Virus record (IMG/VR): IMGVR_UViG_3300048586_000088
Span: 1-54,265 of that record
Source: a virus
Length of the DNA: 54,265 nucleotides
Reading direction: 5' to 3' (one strand)
In this document: positions 24,547 to 32,046 of the stretch, piece after piece
Layout: each line of letters starts with the position of its first letter
Numbering within the stretch: position 1 is the stretch's first letter
Program-made: the position numbers and the translations under genes
Notes under the pieces: model-generated
What the model saw: only the letters and a program-made list of their open reading frames with translations
Database searches by the model: none
What the model was told of the DNA's origin: nothing

Positions 24547-25454
24547 CGAAGTGCTTTGATCAGGTTGTTCGTGAAGGACAGGTCGTCCGCATGGTACGCA
24601 CGCCGCGCCCGTTCGCCGATGGTCGCCAGCGTCTCCGGCGAAGCGTTCATCGCCATCTCAATGCACGCCGCAAGGCTCACAACATCAACGTGCTTGTGCT
24701 GCGCCAGGTTCTGCGTTGTGATCCGCGCCGCAGTTGCCCCGAAGCCCGTGGAAGCGTCCACAAGGTCCGTCATGGGTTCAGCCGCCGTAGTGATCACCAC
24801 AGCCCCCACGGATCGCGCCTCGTTGATGTAGTGGCCGAAGCCCTCATAACTCGACGGGCAAAGGTGGATGGCGTGCGCGTTCATCAGTTCGGTCAGTTCC
24901 GCCTCGGTGACCGTATCCATCAGGTCTACGTTCGCGGGTATCTCCCCCCATGGCTTCCGGGCGATCATGGTCAGCCTGTACTCGGGCAGCATCCGCATGG
25001 CCGCCAGCACTTCAGCCGTGCCCTTCGCGCTCGACCCGCCCGCCACATGCAGCAGGGCCTTTCGCCGCTGAACGCTCGGGCTATGCCGGTCCTTCGATGT
25101 CCAGCCCATACGCACCACGTGCCCGTGCAGCCCCTTGAAGATCCGCATGCAGTCGCCCGTCTTAGCCCATACGGTAGTCAGCCCCTTGACGTGCGGCAGC
25201 CATTCGCGCATGAACCACTCCGGGTTGGGGACCATGATGTTGCTCCGGGCCTCGGGATAGAAAGCCGGGTTCAGCAGTTCCAGGAAGATGTTGTGGTCGT
25301 AATGGCCCTTGGGCGTTCCCTTGCTTCGGTCCTGCCAGTCGGTGAAGTCCACGTGCATTTCGTGGCCCGCGATCCCCACCAACGCCGACCGCAGTACCTC
25401 CACGTCGTGCGACAGGCCTAGGCCGTTGTGCTTGGTGATTATCTGGATGCGCAT
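24543..25454 (-). CDS. Glycosyltransferase, GT-B (family 4-like) type
   Basis: The protein has 303 residues from ATG 25454. It opens RIQIITKHNGLGLSHDVEVL. The donor-binding half has LLHVAGGSSAKGTAEVL and CPSSYEGFGHYINEARSVG, the EGFG...E signature of GT4 enzymes. A retaining transferase with a GT-B fold is the best reading. It shares a base with the upstream stop (TGATG). Confidence 0.87.
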   Translation of the reverse strand: MRIQIITKHNGLGLSHDVEVLRSALVGIAGHEMHVDFTDWQDRSKGTPKGHYDHNIFLELLNPAFYPEARSNIMVPNPEWFMREWLPHVKGLTTVWAKTGDCMRIFKGLHGHVVRMGWTSKDRHSPSVQRRKALLHVAGGSSAKGTAEVLAAMRMLPEYRLTMIARKPWGEIPANVDLMDTVTEAELTELMNAHAIHLCPSSYEGFGHYINEARSVGAVVITTAAEPMTDLVDASTGFGATAARITTQNLAQHKHVDVVSLAACIEMAMNASPETLATIGERARRAYHADDLSFTNNLIKALR

Positions 25455-25771
25455 CAGTTCAATTCTTCGGATGAACGATGAACAATCACGCCGTCGATCT
25501 CGGAAGGGCCGCAATGGCAGACCCGAACGCCGTCCGTGATGTGGCGCTTGTGCTTGGCAATGAACTCGATCTCATGGGCGAGCACTTCCCCATCCTCTCC
25601 GGTATCATCCCACTTCACAGCGTACTCCACCGTGCCCTCGATCCACTGCCTACGCTGTCCCTTTTCGATTGGCGTCACCTTGTCGTATTCGCCGAAAGGC
25701 CCGTCCGTGACGTAGCCCGTGCGCTGCGTTGGCACATGGACAAACCCCATCGTTCCTTCAAGTAGGCTCAT
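25454..25771 (-). CDS. Hypothetical protein in glycan operon
   Basis: The protein has 105 residues and is mixed alpha/beta. It contains YAVKWDDTGEDGEVLAHEIEF and a Cys/His segment (VRVCHCGPSEIDG). I recognise no family. It lies between two transferases with 2-bp spacing upstream, so it probably belongs to the same pathway or complex. Confidence 0.65.
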   Translation of the reverse strand: MSLLEGTMGFVHVPTQRTGYVTDGPFGEYDKVTPIEKGQRRQWIEGTVEYAVKWDDTGEDGEVLAHEIEFIAKHKRHITDGVRVCHCGPSEIDGVIVHRSSEELN

Positions 25772-25773
25772 GG

Positions 25774-26424
25774 TCAGATGTCGTATAGCCGAGGAATGTG
25801 GCAGACAAGGTAGCGCCCGCCTTCAATGTGAACAGGTGCGCCCGTGTTCAGCAGCGCCTTGTAGAACACGCGGTCATGATCGTAGCCCATGTCCGGCCAG
25901 CGGTACTCCGGCTCCGGCCAGTAGATGCCCGGCTGGTGGACCAAGTTGCTCGTGCCGATGCCGTTCTCCCGCGTAGGGGCCGCAACGCGCTCCACGAAGT
26001 CCTTGCGCCCGTCGTCCCAGACCCAATCGTTGCACACGGCCCATGGCGGATTACCGGCAGCATGCAGACCCGCCTCGATGCTGGTGAGGTGGTCCGGGGC
26101 CAGCATGTCGTCCGTATCGAGGTACACGATACGCTCCCCTTTCGCAAGGAAGATGCCCGAGTTGCGGACCTTGCCGCTCCACAGCCGCTGCTTGCCGATC
26201 CAAAGGAACCGTATCCGCTGGTCCGTGTACCGCTGCTGCTGCTCCCACGTCTGATCGCAGCCGTCCGCCACGATCAGCAGTTCCCACGATGGGCTGTCCT
26301 GGTCCATGACGCTCTGAACGGCCCGGTGGAACTTGGCGACGCGATCCGTAGCGCAGCGGCCGTAGTTGCCGCTGTACTCGCCCAAGTAGGACGCCATCAC
26401 GATGCTGAACTTAGGGACGCTCAC
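25774..26424 (-). CDS. Glycosyltransferase family 2
   Basis: The protein has 216 residues. It opens FSIVMASYLGEYSG, continues with SWELLIVADGC and LWSGKVRNSGIFLAKGERI, and has VYLDTDDMLAPDHL with the catalytic DxD. This is the standard family-2 GT-A pattern. The C-terminal part (PDMGYDHDRVFYKALL) supplies the acceptor side. A TACATTTG box lies just upstream. Confidence 0.9.
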   Translation of the reverse strand: MSVPKFSIVMASYLGEYSGNYGRCATDRVAKFHRAVQSVMDQDSPSWELLIVADGCDQTWEQQQRYTDQRIRFLWIGKQRLWSGKVRNSGIFLAKGERIVYLDTDDMLAPDHLTSIEAGLHAAGNPPWAVCNDWVWDDGRKDFVERVAAPTRENGIGTSNLVHQPGIYWPEPEYRWPDMGYDHDRVFYKALLNTGAPVHIEGGRYLVCHIPRLYDI

Positions 26425-26894
26425 CGGATCAAATGTAGCGCTGTGACGGTTACGAAGGCCGCAAGCTCCACGATGTAGGCTGCAACGCCAGCATCATGAA
26501 CAGCCTCCGCGTATTGGTCGTCGAGGTCGTAGCCGGTATGCTGCGCCCGCATGAACGCACGCCAGTTGCTCCAAGTCCATTCGCCGTGAGGCTTCCATCC
26601 CCATGCGCCGCTGACAAGGAGAAAGGCGTAGTCGTACCAATTCGACGGGCTTACATACCGCCAATCCAGCCCCCGCCACTTGTTCAGCGCGAAGCGGAAC
26701 ACGGCGCTGAACAGACCCCACAGGCCGAGCACCATCCACGGCAGCTTGAACAGGAGCGCCGCAAGGCAGACCAGCGCAGCACGCACCAGCCAGCGGGGGA
26801 TGTGCATGATGGCGTAGCCCCCGGCGATGCGGGTCTTGTCGTACCATGCGCTCAGGATGGCGATGGCGATGGTGATGGCGATCAGTGGTGTCAT
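26421..26894 (-). CDS. Polytopic membrane protein leading the glycan operon
   Basis: The protein has 157 residues with an N-terminal transmembrane helix (LIAITIAIAILSAWY), a second pair near residues 35-70 and a C-terminal one (YIVELAAFVTVTALHL). The central loop is Trp-rich (WRYVSPSNWYDYAF). It is the first gene behind the promoter at 26.91 kb. It could anchor glycan synthesis at the host membrane (inference from context). Confidence 0.7.
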   Translation of the reverse strand: MTPLIAITIAIAILSAWYDKTRIAGGYAIMHIPRWLVRAALVCLAALLFKLPWMVLGLWGLFSAVFRFALNKWRGLDWRYVSPSNWYDYAFLLVSGAWGWKPHGEWTWSNWRAFMRAQHTGYDLDDQYAEAVHDAGVAAYIVELAAFVTVTALHLIR

Positions 26895-26908
26895 GGCTCA
26901 GGTTTCGA

Positions 26909-26937
26909 CGAATGTACCGGAAACAGCGAAGCCCCAA
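26909..26937 (-). promoter_or_regulatory. Promoter of the glycan-terminase operon
   Basis: The minus strand carries TTG, 18 bp and TACATTCG (26916-26909), 15 bp before the ATG at 26894. It overlaps the terminator of the small RNA upstream, so the operon is restarted independently. Confidence 0.6.
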
Positions 26938-27005
26938 TGAAGGGGCCTCGCGCGGTGCCAGGTGAGCAACCCTGCGAAACTCGTGACTGAAACGCGGGCA
27001 CCGGA
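26920..27005 (-). ncRNA. Candidate trans-acting small RNA with two anti-leader seeds
   Basis: The unit is about 85 nt with a consensus promoter (27039-27010), a closing stem GGTGCC/GGCACC (27002-26997 with 26959-26954), a large loop, then an intrinsic terminator. The loop carries GTTTCAGTCACG (26993-26982) and GGGTTGCTCA (26972-26963). The first is exactly complementary to the 5' leaders at 18.87, 30.83 and 42.78 kb. The second complements sequence at or just before the start codon of at least seven genes. No reading frame of useful length is present. Base pairing in trans is inferred. Confidence 0.75.
26926..26951 (-). terminator. Intrinsic terminator of the small RNA
   Basis: On the minus strand GCGAGGCCCC, a TTCATT loop and GGGGCTTCGC form a 10-bp stem with one G-U pair, followed by TGTTT. 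It lies between the small RNA body and the next promoter. Confidence 0.8.
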
Positions 27006-27009
27006 GGCG

Positions 27010-27039
27010 CAAATATAGGCGCAAGCGTTCATCGTGCAA
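27010..27039 (-). promoter_or_regulatory. Promoter of the small RNA
   Basis: The minus strand carries TTG (27039-27037), 19 bp and TATATTTG (27017-27010), identical in spacing and -7 box to the early promoters at 18.9 and 42.8 kb. The TTG lies within the last codons of the upstream helicase gene. Confidence 0.85.
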
Positions 27040-28708
27040 GTGCTGATTTACGCGGCATCGGTCTAGCGTCCATCGGTACGCCAGTCAGTATCCGCCCCTG
27101 GCTGTGAATGTGCCAGCCGCCTTCGTTGCTCAACTCCAAGTCCTCCACCTTCCCGAACTGCCGGAGGTTGCCGCCCATGTCGATGATCATGGTGTGGTCC
27201 TTGTCCGGGTGCGGACGAATGCCCCTGCCCACGATCTGATACCACAGCGCAAGGCTCATCGTCGGGCGGGCCATCACTACGGCCTCCAGTTCAGGATAGT
27301 CGAATCCGGTGGTCAAGATCCCGACGTTGCACACCACCTTGATCCATCCGTCGCGGAAGCCGCGAAGCACGCGCTCCCGTTCCTTGCTCGGCGTCTCGGC
27401 AGTAACGATGGCCGCGCCGGGGATCATGGCCGCCACGAACCGCGCCTCCTCCGTGAAGCGCGTGAACACCAGCACATTCTTTCGCCCGATCTCCAGCAGT
27501 CGCTTCACGACCGACACGACCTTGCCGTTGAAGTTCGCCAGCTTGTACTGCTCCCGGACGCTCCGGTCGGTGTAGTCCGCGCCAGTGCTGTTGCGCTGCA
27601 AGGCGTTCCGGTTGATCACGTTCACCTCGTGGTAGACCAGCTTCGCCAGGTAGCCAGCCTCGAACAGTTCGCGGTTCTGGACGTGGTACACGATCTCGTC
27701 GAACACGCGCGGCCGGGTCCGGGTCAGCATCTTCAACTCCGAGTACGTCTCGTAGGTCACCGGGTTGCTGCCCTGTGAAAGGCGATAAGGCGTGGCTGTA
27801 AGGCCAAGGACCGGGACGTTCATGTGCTCCAATACCTCCGCATACATCGGCAGCTTCTCCCCGACCACTCGGCTGTGCTTGTCGCGGATCAGGTTGGCCT
27901 TGGCCGAAACGAGGTGGCATTCGTCCACGAGCACGTACTTGAACCGCTCCAGCAGGTGCTTCTTCCGCACTACGCTCCCGATCGTGGCGAAGGTCACGTC
28001 CCGAAGGTTCTTTTCACCAGCCGATGCGCTGTAGACCCCGCAGCCGTACCCGTAGCTGCGGTATTTAGCCGCGTTCTGCTCCAGGATCTCCTTGGACGGC
28101 TGGAACACGAGCGTAGGTGCGCCGAGTGCTTTGACTATGCCCGCGATCACCAAGCTCTTGCCGCTGTTGTGGTGAACGGTGAAGTCTTCCGTCAGGTACA
28201 GGTGATCTCCGTCGAGCGTGAATCCGTAGAATTCATCCTCCTCCATTTCTTCAACCATGAAGCCGTAGTACTTGGTTCCATTCTTCGTGTTCATCAGGAA
28301 GGCTCGACCAGCCCAGTGTGCAGCGTCTTTGATCCATTCGCGCACCTTCATATGGCACTCGCCTCCGTAATCGCCCCACAGGGCCAGCACGTGGTCGCCG
28401 TTTACAATGAACGGAGGTGGGCATTCTTCTTCGTTGGGATTGCGGGGGGTGATCCGATACATGGTATCGCGCCCTACGCAAAGGTTGAGCACGGTTCGCG
28501 GCTCAATTCCCCAAGGGCTGCGCAGCATGTCGCCGTCCTCTATGTCCTCAACCGCCTTGGTGGTCATGTCTGCCATCAGTATGCGCGTGCCCTTGGCGTG
28601 GCATCCGGTCGGAAGCATCACCAGCCCGTTCTTCCCGCGCGTAGTGCGCAGGAATTCCACGGACCTGTCAACGGCCTCCTGCTGGTATGGGCGTAGCGTG
28701 AACGACAT
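27029..28708 (-). CDS. DEAD/DEAH-box helicase interrupted by a mini-intein
   Basis: The precursor has 559 residues. After splicing, the 413-residue protein would read LRPYQQEAVDRSVEFL, then a Walker A loop rebuilt from LPTG and SGKS, then YVLVDECHLV (DECH box), LGLTATPYRL and VGRGIRPHPDK (motif VI). It is a superfamily 2 helicase of the ResIII type common in phage replication and recombination modules. The intein sits inside the ATP-binding loop, so the enzyme should be inactive until splicing. Confidence 0.92.
   Translation of the reverse strand: MSFTLRPYQQEAVDRSVEFLRTTRGKNGLVMLPTGCHAKGTRILMADMTTKAVEDIEDGDMLRSPWGIEPRTVLNLCVGRDTMYRITPRNPNEEECPPPFIVNGDHVLALWGDYGGECHMKVREWIKDAAHWAGRAFLMNTKNGTKYYGFMVEEMEEDEFYGFTLDGDHLYLTEDFTVHHNSGKSLVIAGIVKALGAPTLVFQPSKEILEQNAAKYRSYGYGCGVYSASAGEKNLRDVTFATIGSVVRKKHLLERFKYVLVDECHLVSAKANLIRDKHSRVVGEKLPMYAEVLEHMNVPVLGLTATPYRLSQGSNPVTYETYSELKMLTRTRPRVFDEIVYHVQNRELFEAGYLAKLVYHEVNVINRNALQRNSTGADYTDRSVREQYKLANFNGKVVSVVKRLLEIGRKNVLVFTRFTEEARFVAAMIPGAAIVTAETPSKERERVLRGFRDGWIKVVCNVGILTTGFDYPELEAVVMARPTMSLALWYQIVGRGIRPHPDKDHTMIIDMGGNLRQFGKVEDLELSNEGGWHIHSQGRILTGVPMDARPMPRKSALAR
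28166..28603 (-). mobile_element. Mini-intein (146 residues) in Walker A loop
   Basis: Residues 36-181 of the helicase precursor. It starts with Cys and block A (CHAKGTRILMADM), has block B-like GDHVLAL and ends with block F (HLYLTEDFTV) and block G (HHN), followed by the +1 Ser of SGKS. It is too short for a homing endonuclease, so it is a splicing-only mini-intein. The catalytic Cys1, terminal Asn and +1 Ser are all present, so it should be active. Confidence 0.93.
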
Positions 28709-28935
28709 CAGAACAGACCGGCTTGCTTTGGGTTCGTGCCGTCATGGTCCGCCAGCGCATCGGACGCCGCCTTGTCGAAGTAGGCCTCCAACTGCTTGGA
28801 CTTCTGCAGGCGGAAGTTGCCCTTGTTGGCGAAGTAGTCCTTCTGCGCCTTTCGCATCGCTACGCCTTGGCGGATGATCTCCCGCAGCCGTTCTATCTCG
28901 GCGGCCTGGGTGTGGAGGAAGTCGGTCGTGCTCAT
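28708..28935 (-). CDS. Hypothetical helical protein
   Basis: The protein has 75 residues and starts with a heptad-rich helix (AAEIERLREIIRQGV), then a basic segment (NFRLQKSKQLEAYF). It shares one base with the helicase start, so it is probably translated with it. The function is unknown. Confidence 0.7.
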   Translation of the reverse strand: MSTTDFLHTQAAEIERLREIIRQGVAMRKAQKDYFANKGNFRLQKSKQLEAYFDKAASDALADHDGTNPKQAGLF

Positions 28936-29117
28936 GGTTTCCGTGTTGCGCGAAGTGTTACGCCGTCAAACTCATTGTATGGTCCGATCTCGATGTCAAC
29001 ATCCACCTCGGTCAGCCCAGAAGCCTTAGCTCGGTCAATGAAGTCCTGCAACTTCTCGATGGTCAGGTTGTAGGTTCCGACTTCCAATTCAACGTATGTG
29101 TCCTTCTTGGTGATCAT
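28932..29117 (-). CDS. Hypothetical protein with conserved GACTGAAAC leader
   Basis: The protein has 61 residues from ATG 29117. The leader reads GACTGAAACA directly before the ATG, matching nine bases of the small RNA seed. It contains LTIEKLQDFIDRAKASG and an acidic DVDVDIEIG. I recognise no family. Confidence 0.7.
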   Translation of the reverse strand: MITKKDTYVELEVGTYNLTIEKLQDFIDRAKASGLTEVDVDIEIGPYNEFDGVTLRATRKP

Positions 29118-29121
29118 TGTT

Positions 29122-29475
29122 TCAGTCTTTAATTGATTGGCACTCGGTGATGTCGTAACGCTTTTCAACGGTTGGTGTCTTAATCACCAGCGCCAGATTT
29201 GTTCCGTAGTACCCGTTGTTCCATCCATGTGCGGGTACTCGTACAACGTGCCCATGAACAGGAATCAACTCAATTCCATATCCCTCAACTTTTCGGAAGA
29301 ACACATCGCCAGACAGGTCGAACTCCAGGCCATCGAAGTCATCAACCTTGACATCGGAAAGTGTAAGCGAATGTCTTTCGCAACAGTCTTGATCGTGGAA
29401 GGACGAAAGGGTTGACCCATCATCGAACACAATCTCCTCGCTGGTCACTTTTACTACTTTTCTATTGGTGATCAT
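29122..29475 (-). CDS. DUF7448-like small protein
   Basis: The protein has 117 residues. It contains HDQDCCERHSL, the D-CCE-H signature of a small family (DUF7448-like) that recurs in phages of Bacteroidota. The function is not known to me. The leader again ends GACTGAAACG before ATG 29475, so this gene and its downstream neighbour share a control element. Confidence 0.75.
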   Translation of the reverse strand: MITNRKVVKVTSEEIVFDDGSTLSSFHDQDCCERHSLTLSDVKVDDFDGLEFDLSGDVFFRKVEGYGIELIPVHGHVVRVPAHGWNNGYYGTNLALVIKTPTVEKRYDITECQSIKD

Positions 29476-29666
29476 CGTTTCAGTCTTTGCGCCCTCAGCC
29501 AGTCAAGCCAGGCGGGCAAGGTTAGTTCTTCAGGTCGTTCGATCGTGCCCGTGCGCGGCCTCCGTAGCGGGCCAACGCGCCTCCGGTAGTCTGCTGCCCG
29601 CTGCGCCTCGCTGGCGAAGCAGTAGCGGCCAAGCCGGATCAGGACCGGCGCTTCCTCGGGGCGCAT
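29472..29666 (-). CDS. Hypothetical basic protein
   Basis: The protein has 64 residues from ATG 29666, a start inside the preceding gene. It is Arg-rich, with GTIERPEELTLPAWLDWLRAQ at the C-terminus. The end overlaps the next start. I recognise no family. Confidence 0.55.
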   Translation of the reverse strand: MRPEEAPVLIRLGRYCFASEAQRAADYRRRVGPLRRPRTGTIERPEELTLPAWLDWLRAQRLKR

Positions 29667-29773
29667 CGGCGGCGCTCGTTTACGAATGCGCGGTCGTCCT
29701 TCGGCTCGGGGCCGATCAGCCAGCACTCCCGTTCGCGCGGGTTGAAGCAGTGGGCGGGGTAAGTGTGCGCCAT
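29639..29773 (-). CDS. Hypothetical small protein, 44 residues
   Basis: The ATG at 29773 lies 2 bp after the previous stop. The sequence begins MAHTYPAHCFNPRERECW and ends in a run of Arg and Lys. The two Cys and His residues may bind metal, but the protein is too short for an assignment. Confidence 0.55.
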   Translation of the reverse strand: MAHTYPAHCFNPRERECWLIGPEPKDDRAFVNERRRCAPRKRRS

Positions 29774-29775
29774 GG

Positions 29776-30066
29776 TTAGAGATACTCGTTTTCGACAATT
29801 CCACGGATGGAATGTATCGTGGACCGCATACATGAAAGGAACTCTTCCCGCGTCACCTCATCTTTCCCCATTACCTCCTTCACCACCTGCGAGGCGTCTG
29901 CAAATTCCCAACTTGCCACCATGTTCGGGGAAGCGACAACCTCTCGGTACCTGCCTGGCTTTCCCTCCGTGGCCGGGAGGTATGCCTGAACCTTGTCCCC
30001 ATTCCTGAAATAGATGGGCAGCGTAATGGCTGCGCCTTGTGCGATTTCGATGCGCTCGGTTTTCAT
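29776..30066 (-). CDS. Hypothetical protein
   Basis: The protein has 96 residues, with a beta-rich N-terminal half (IEIAQGAAITLPIYFRNGDKV) and a helical C-terminal half (EEFLSCMRSTIHSIRGIV). I recognise no family. It is tightly packed between neighbours in the accessory operon. Confidence 0.65.
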   Translation of the reverse strand: MKTERIEIAQGAAITLPIYFRNGDKVQAYLPATEGKPGRYREVVASPNMVASWEFADASQVVKEVMGKDEVTREEFLSCMRSTIHSIRGIVENEYL

Positions 30067-30071
30067 GTTGA

Positions 30072-30329
30072 TCAGAGATTAAGGTCTGCCTTGAGTTCGT
30101 CCAGTTCGGCGCACGGAGCGTTCCCGGTGGCCAGTTCCAACATCCGCTGGTGGATGTCCATCAGCTTGTCGATGGCCGTGCCGACCTCGGTCAGCGCCTT
30201 CCAATACTGCACCTCGGCCACCAGCCGCAGCGCCTCGCTGTCCGGGTACGCCAGTCGGATGGTTTCCTCGATGCCCTGGTGGAGGTAGTTCAGGCCGTCC
30301 ACCGTCTTCTGTGTGATCGCTTGCTTCAT
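30072..30329 (-). CDS. Hypothetical protein with GAGCAACCC leader
   Basis: The protein has 85 residues from ATG 30329, helical, acidic at the C-terminus (ELDELKADLNL). The ten bases before the ATG are TGAGCAACCC, complementary to the small RNA. An in-frame ATG at 30425 overlaps the upstream gene's end and would add 32 residues; I prefer the inner start because of the leader motif. Confidence 0.65.
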   Translation of the reverse strand: MKQAITQKTVDGLNYLHQGIEETIRLAYPDSEALRLVAEVQYWKALTEVGTAIDKLMDIHQRMLELATGNAPCAELDELKADLNL

Positions 30330-30414
30330 GGGTTGCTCAATTTTGAAGTCGGTCCAGCCCGCGCCCTTGCAACTTAAATGACTATGGGGGCGCGGGTCTG
30401 GCCGATGGGTTGGT

Positions 30415-30615
30415 TCAGTCTTCATCGCTATCACTCCAGATCCACGGAGAATACAGGCTTGTCTTGTCCTGCATATTTGCAAGGAATACAGATTGTCTCT
30501 GGGTGGACGGGTATAGCGGCATGTACTTCCGAACAAGGGCCTTGAACTCTTCTGAAAAACGCTGAACCACTTGGTGGTCTTCATCCGTAAAGTAATCTTG
30601 TTGCTCGCCGCTCAT
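30415..30615 (-). CDS. Hypothetical acidic protein
   Basis: The protein has 66 residues. It starts MSGEQQDYFTDEDHQVV and ends in an acidic tail (SDSDED). It is helical in the middle. The function is unknown. It follows the first gene of the 30.8-kb operon. Confidence 0.65.
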   Translation of the reverse strand: MSGEQQDYFTDEDHQVVQRFSEEFKALVRKYMPLYPSTQRQSVFLANMQDKTSLYSPWIWSDSDED

Positions 30616-30626
30616 TGTGATGATGG

Positions 30627-30818
30627 TTAGAACATTTTACCTACCAAATCCCCATTCTCATCAAAGACATTGATGTAGGAGAATCCGGTGCCGTCAGGAC
30701 AGTGAACGGCAACGTACTTCCATCCGCAATCATCGCCAGCCTCAGCACTGGCTGCTGCAACTTCTGCGTCAGATGGGTTCTTGTAATACTTGGGAATAAT
30801 GCGAATGGTTGCGTTCAT
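30627..30818 (-). CDS. Hypothetical protein, first gene of early operon
   Basis: The protein has 63 residues from ATG 30818 (MNATIRIIPKYY). The centre is Ala/Glu-rich and the end contains GTGFSYINVFDENGD. It lies 10-20 bp downstream of the conserved GTGACTGAAAC leader. The function is unknown. Confidence 0.7.
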   Translation of the reverse strand: MNATIRIIPKYYKNPSDAEVAAASAEAGDDCGWKYVAVHCPDGTGFSYINVFDENGDLVGKMF

Positions 30819-30843
30819 GTCGTTGTTCGTTTCAGTCACGGAA

Positions 30844-30873
30844 CAAACCTAACGCATCCTTTCCGAATTGCAA
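30844..30873 (-). promoter_or_regulatory. Early-type promoter with conserved 5' leader
   Basis: The minus strand carries TTG (30873-30871), 19 bp and TAGGTTTG (30851-30844), then TTCCGTGACTGAAAC. The upstream TGTTGCAATT matches the other early promoters. It drives the accessory operon from 30.8 to 27 kb. Confidence 0.85.
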
Positions 30874-30914
30874 CACTTGACTTTGTAGAAAGATTTTCGT
30901 ATGGGCCACGTCCC

Positions 30915-31376
30915 TCAACGGGCCAAAGTCCGGTCGCCAGCCTGAACCGGATCGGGGATGTTCAGACCGAACACTTCCATGCCCCACGCCCGGATCGCCT
31001 CGATGTATTCGGTCATCTCGCCCGTGGTCAGCTTCGCCGTGGACTTCACCACCTCCATGTACTCGCCCGTCTCCGGGTTGATAAGCACCGCCTCGCGCAG
31101 GAACCGGGCGGCAAGCATCTCGTGGACCTGCTGGTCCGTGATCGGCCCTCCATGCGGCCCGTTGACGCCTCGCGCCCGCATCTCCAGCACCAGCATGGCG
31201 ATCACCACGCCGAAGTAGTAATTACGCTGGGGTCCGCTGGTATAGTTCCGCTTCTTGCGTATACAGACCTCTACTTGGCAGTCATTGAGTTCGCGCATAA
31301 GGTCCAGCACTGCCTTGGTCACGAATCGCCCATCGACAATGCGGTCAGCGTAAAACACATCCGTCTTCTTTGCCAT
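30915..31376 (-). CDS. NinB-like recombination protein
   Basis: The protein has 153 residues. KKRNYTSGPQRNYYFGVVIAM matches the R-x-x-x-Q-N-x-Y-Y-x-G-V pattern at the start of NinB/Orf family proteins, which bind ssDNA and help annealing. The C-terminal half is helical with LTTGEMTEYIEAIRAWG. A RecT and an exonuclease are encoded elsewhere in the phage, so a recombination role fits. Confidence 0.7.
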   Translation of the reverse strand: MAKKTDVFYADRIVDGRFVTKAVLDLMRELNDCQVEVCIRKKRNYTSGPQRNYYFGVVIAMLVLEMRARGVNGPHGGPITDQQVHEMLAARFLREAVLINPETGEYMEVVKSTAKLTTGEMTEYIEAIRAWGMEVFGLNIPDPVQAGDRTLAR

Positions 31377-31394
31377 GTTTGCTCGCCGTACTAA

Positions 31395-31418
31395 GGGGGC
31401 GGCTACCTCACCGCCCCC
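31395..31418 (-). terminator. Intrinsic terminator
   Basis: GGGGGCGG and CCGCCCCC flank an 8-nt loop in a perfect 8-bp stem. On the minus strand a short TTAGT follows. It lies 7 bp after the stop at 31425 and precedes the NinB-like gene. Confidence 0.75.
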
Positions 31419-31424
31419 ATTGCA

Positions 31425-32033
31425 TCACTTCGCCTCGCCCAGCAGCTTGTCGCCGTCGCCCATGTCCACCACGCCATCGGCGTCCGTGAAGTTGAGCGCC
31501 GTCTGTGCCGGTGGTGCGACCTTGCCTTCCAAGTATGCCCATGCCTCGGCTTCGATCTGCGCGATGTGGCCGTCCAGTTGCGCATTGAATTTGTAGTTCT
31601 CCTGCGGGCTTCCCAGCTTGATCGCCGGAGCCAGTGCGTTGAAAACACGGCCACTTGTCAGTTTTCTTGTCCCATGGATCTGCACACCGACAGGGCTTGG
31701 CTCTTCGTCGCTTTTAGGATCCGACACGCCGCCGCTAAGGATCACGCTTCCCACATGCACCTTATCCGATCCCTTCAGGCTACCGTCGAACGGGTGGTTC
31801 CCCTTGGGGTCGGCACCGAGTTCGCAGATGATGCACCAATGCTCCCGCAGCACGCGCATGGCCGCCAAGAAGTCCTCGGTCACGCCAGCGTCACTGGTGC
31901 GCTCGTCGTGGTGGTGAATGTATCGCGCATTCGGCTCGTCGTAGAACACGTCCAGCCATTTCACAGTGGCACCTCCTCCACTGTTGAGTTTCACTTTGCG
32001 CAACAGGCGCTCTTTCCGTTGTAGTCCTTCCAT
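31425..32033 (-). CDS. Hypothetical protein near recombination/replication genes
   Basis: The protein has 202 residues and an acidic C-terminal tail (DADGVVDMGDGDKLLG). The middle contains DKVHVGSVILSGGVSD and KLGSPQENYKFNAQLDG. The acidic tail and location recall single-strand-binding-type accessory proteins, but I see no OB-fold signature and make no assignment. Confidence 0.7.
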   Translation of the reverse strand: MEGLQRKERLLRKVKLNSGGGATVKWLDVFYDEPNARYIHHHDERTSDAGVTEDFLAAMRVLREHWCIICELGADPKGNHPFDGSLKGSDKVHVGSVILSGGVSDPKSDEEPSPVGVQIHGTRKLTSGRVFNALAPAIKLGSPQENYKFNAQLDGHIAQIEAEAWAYLEGKVAPPAQTALNFTDADGVVDMGDGDKLLGEAK

Positions 32034-32046
32034 CGTCTTGAGTTGT

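Noticed and set aside
24507-25421. 304-residue plus-strand frame opposite the GT4 glycosyltransferase
   Set aside because: The minus strand has clear glycosyltransferase motifs and coupled starts; the plus frame has none.
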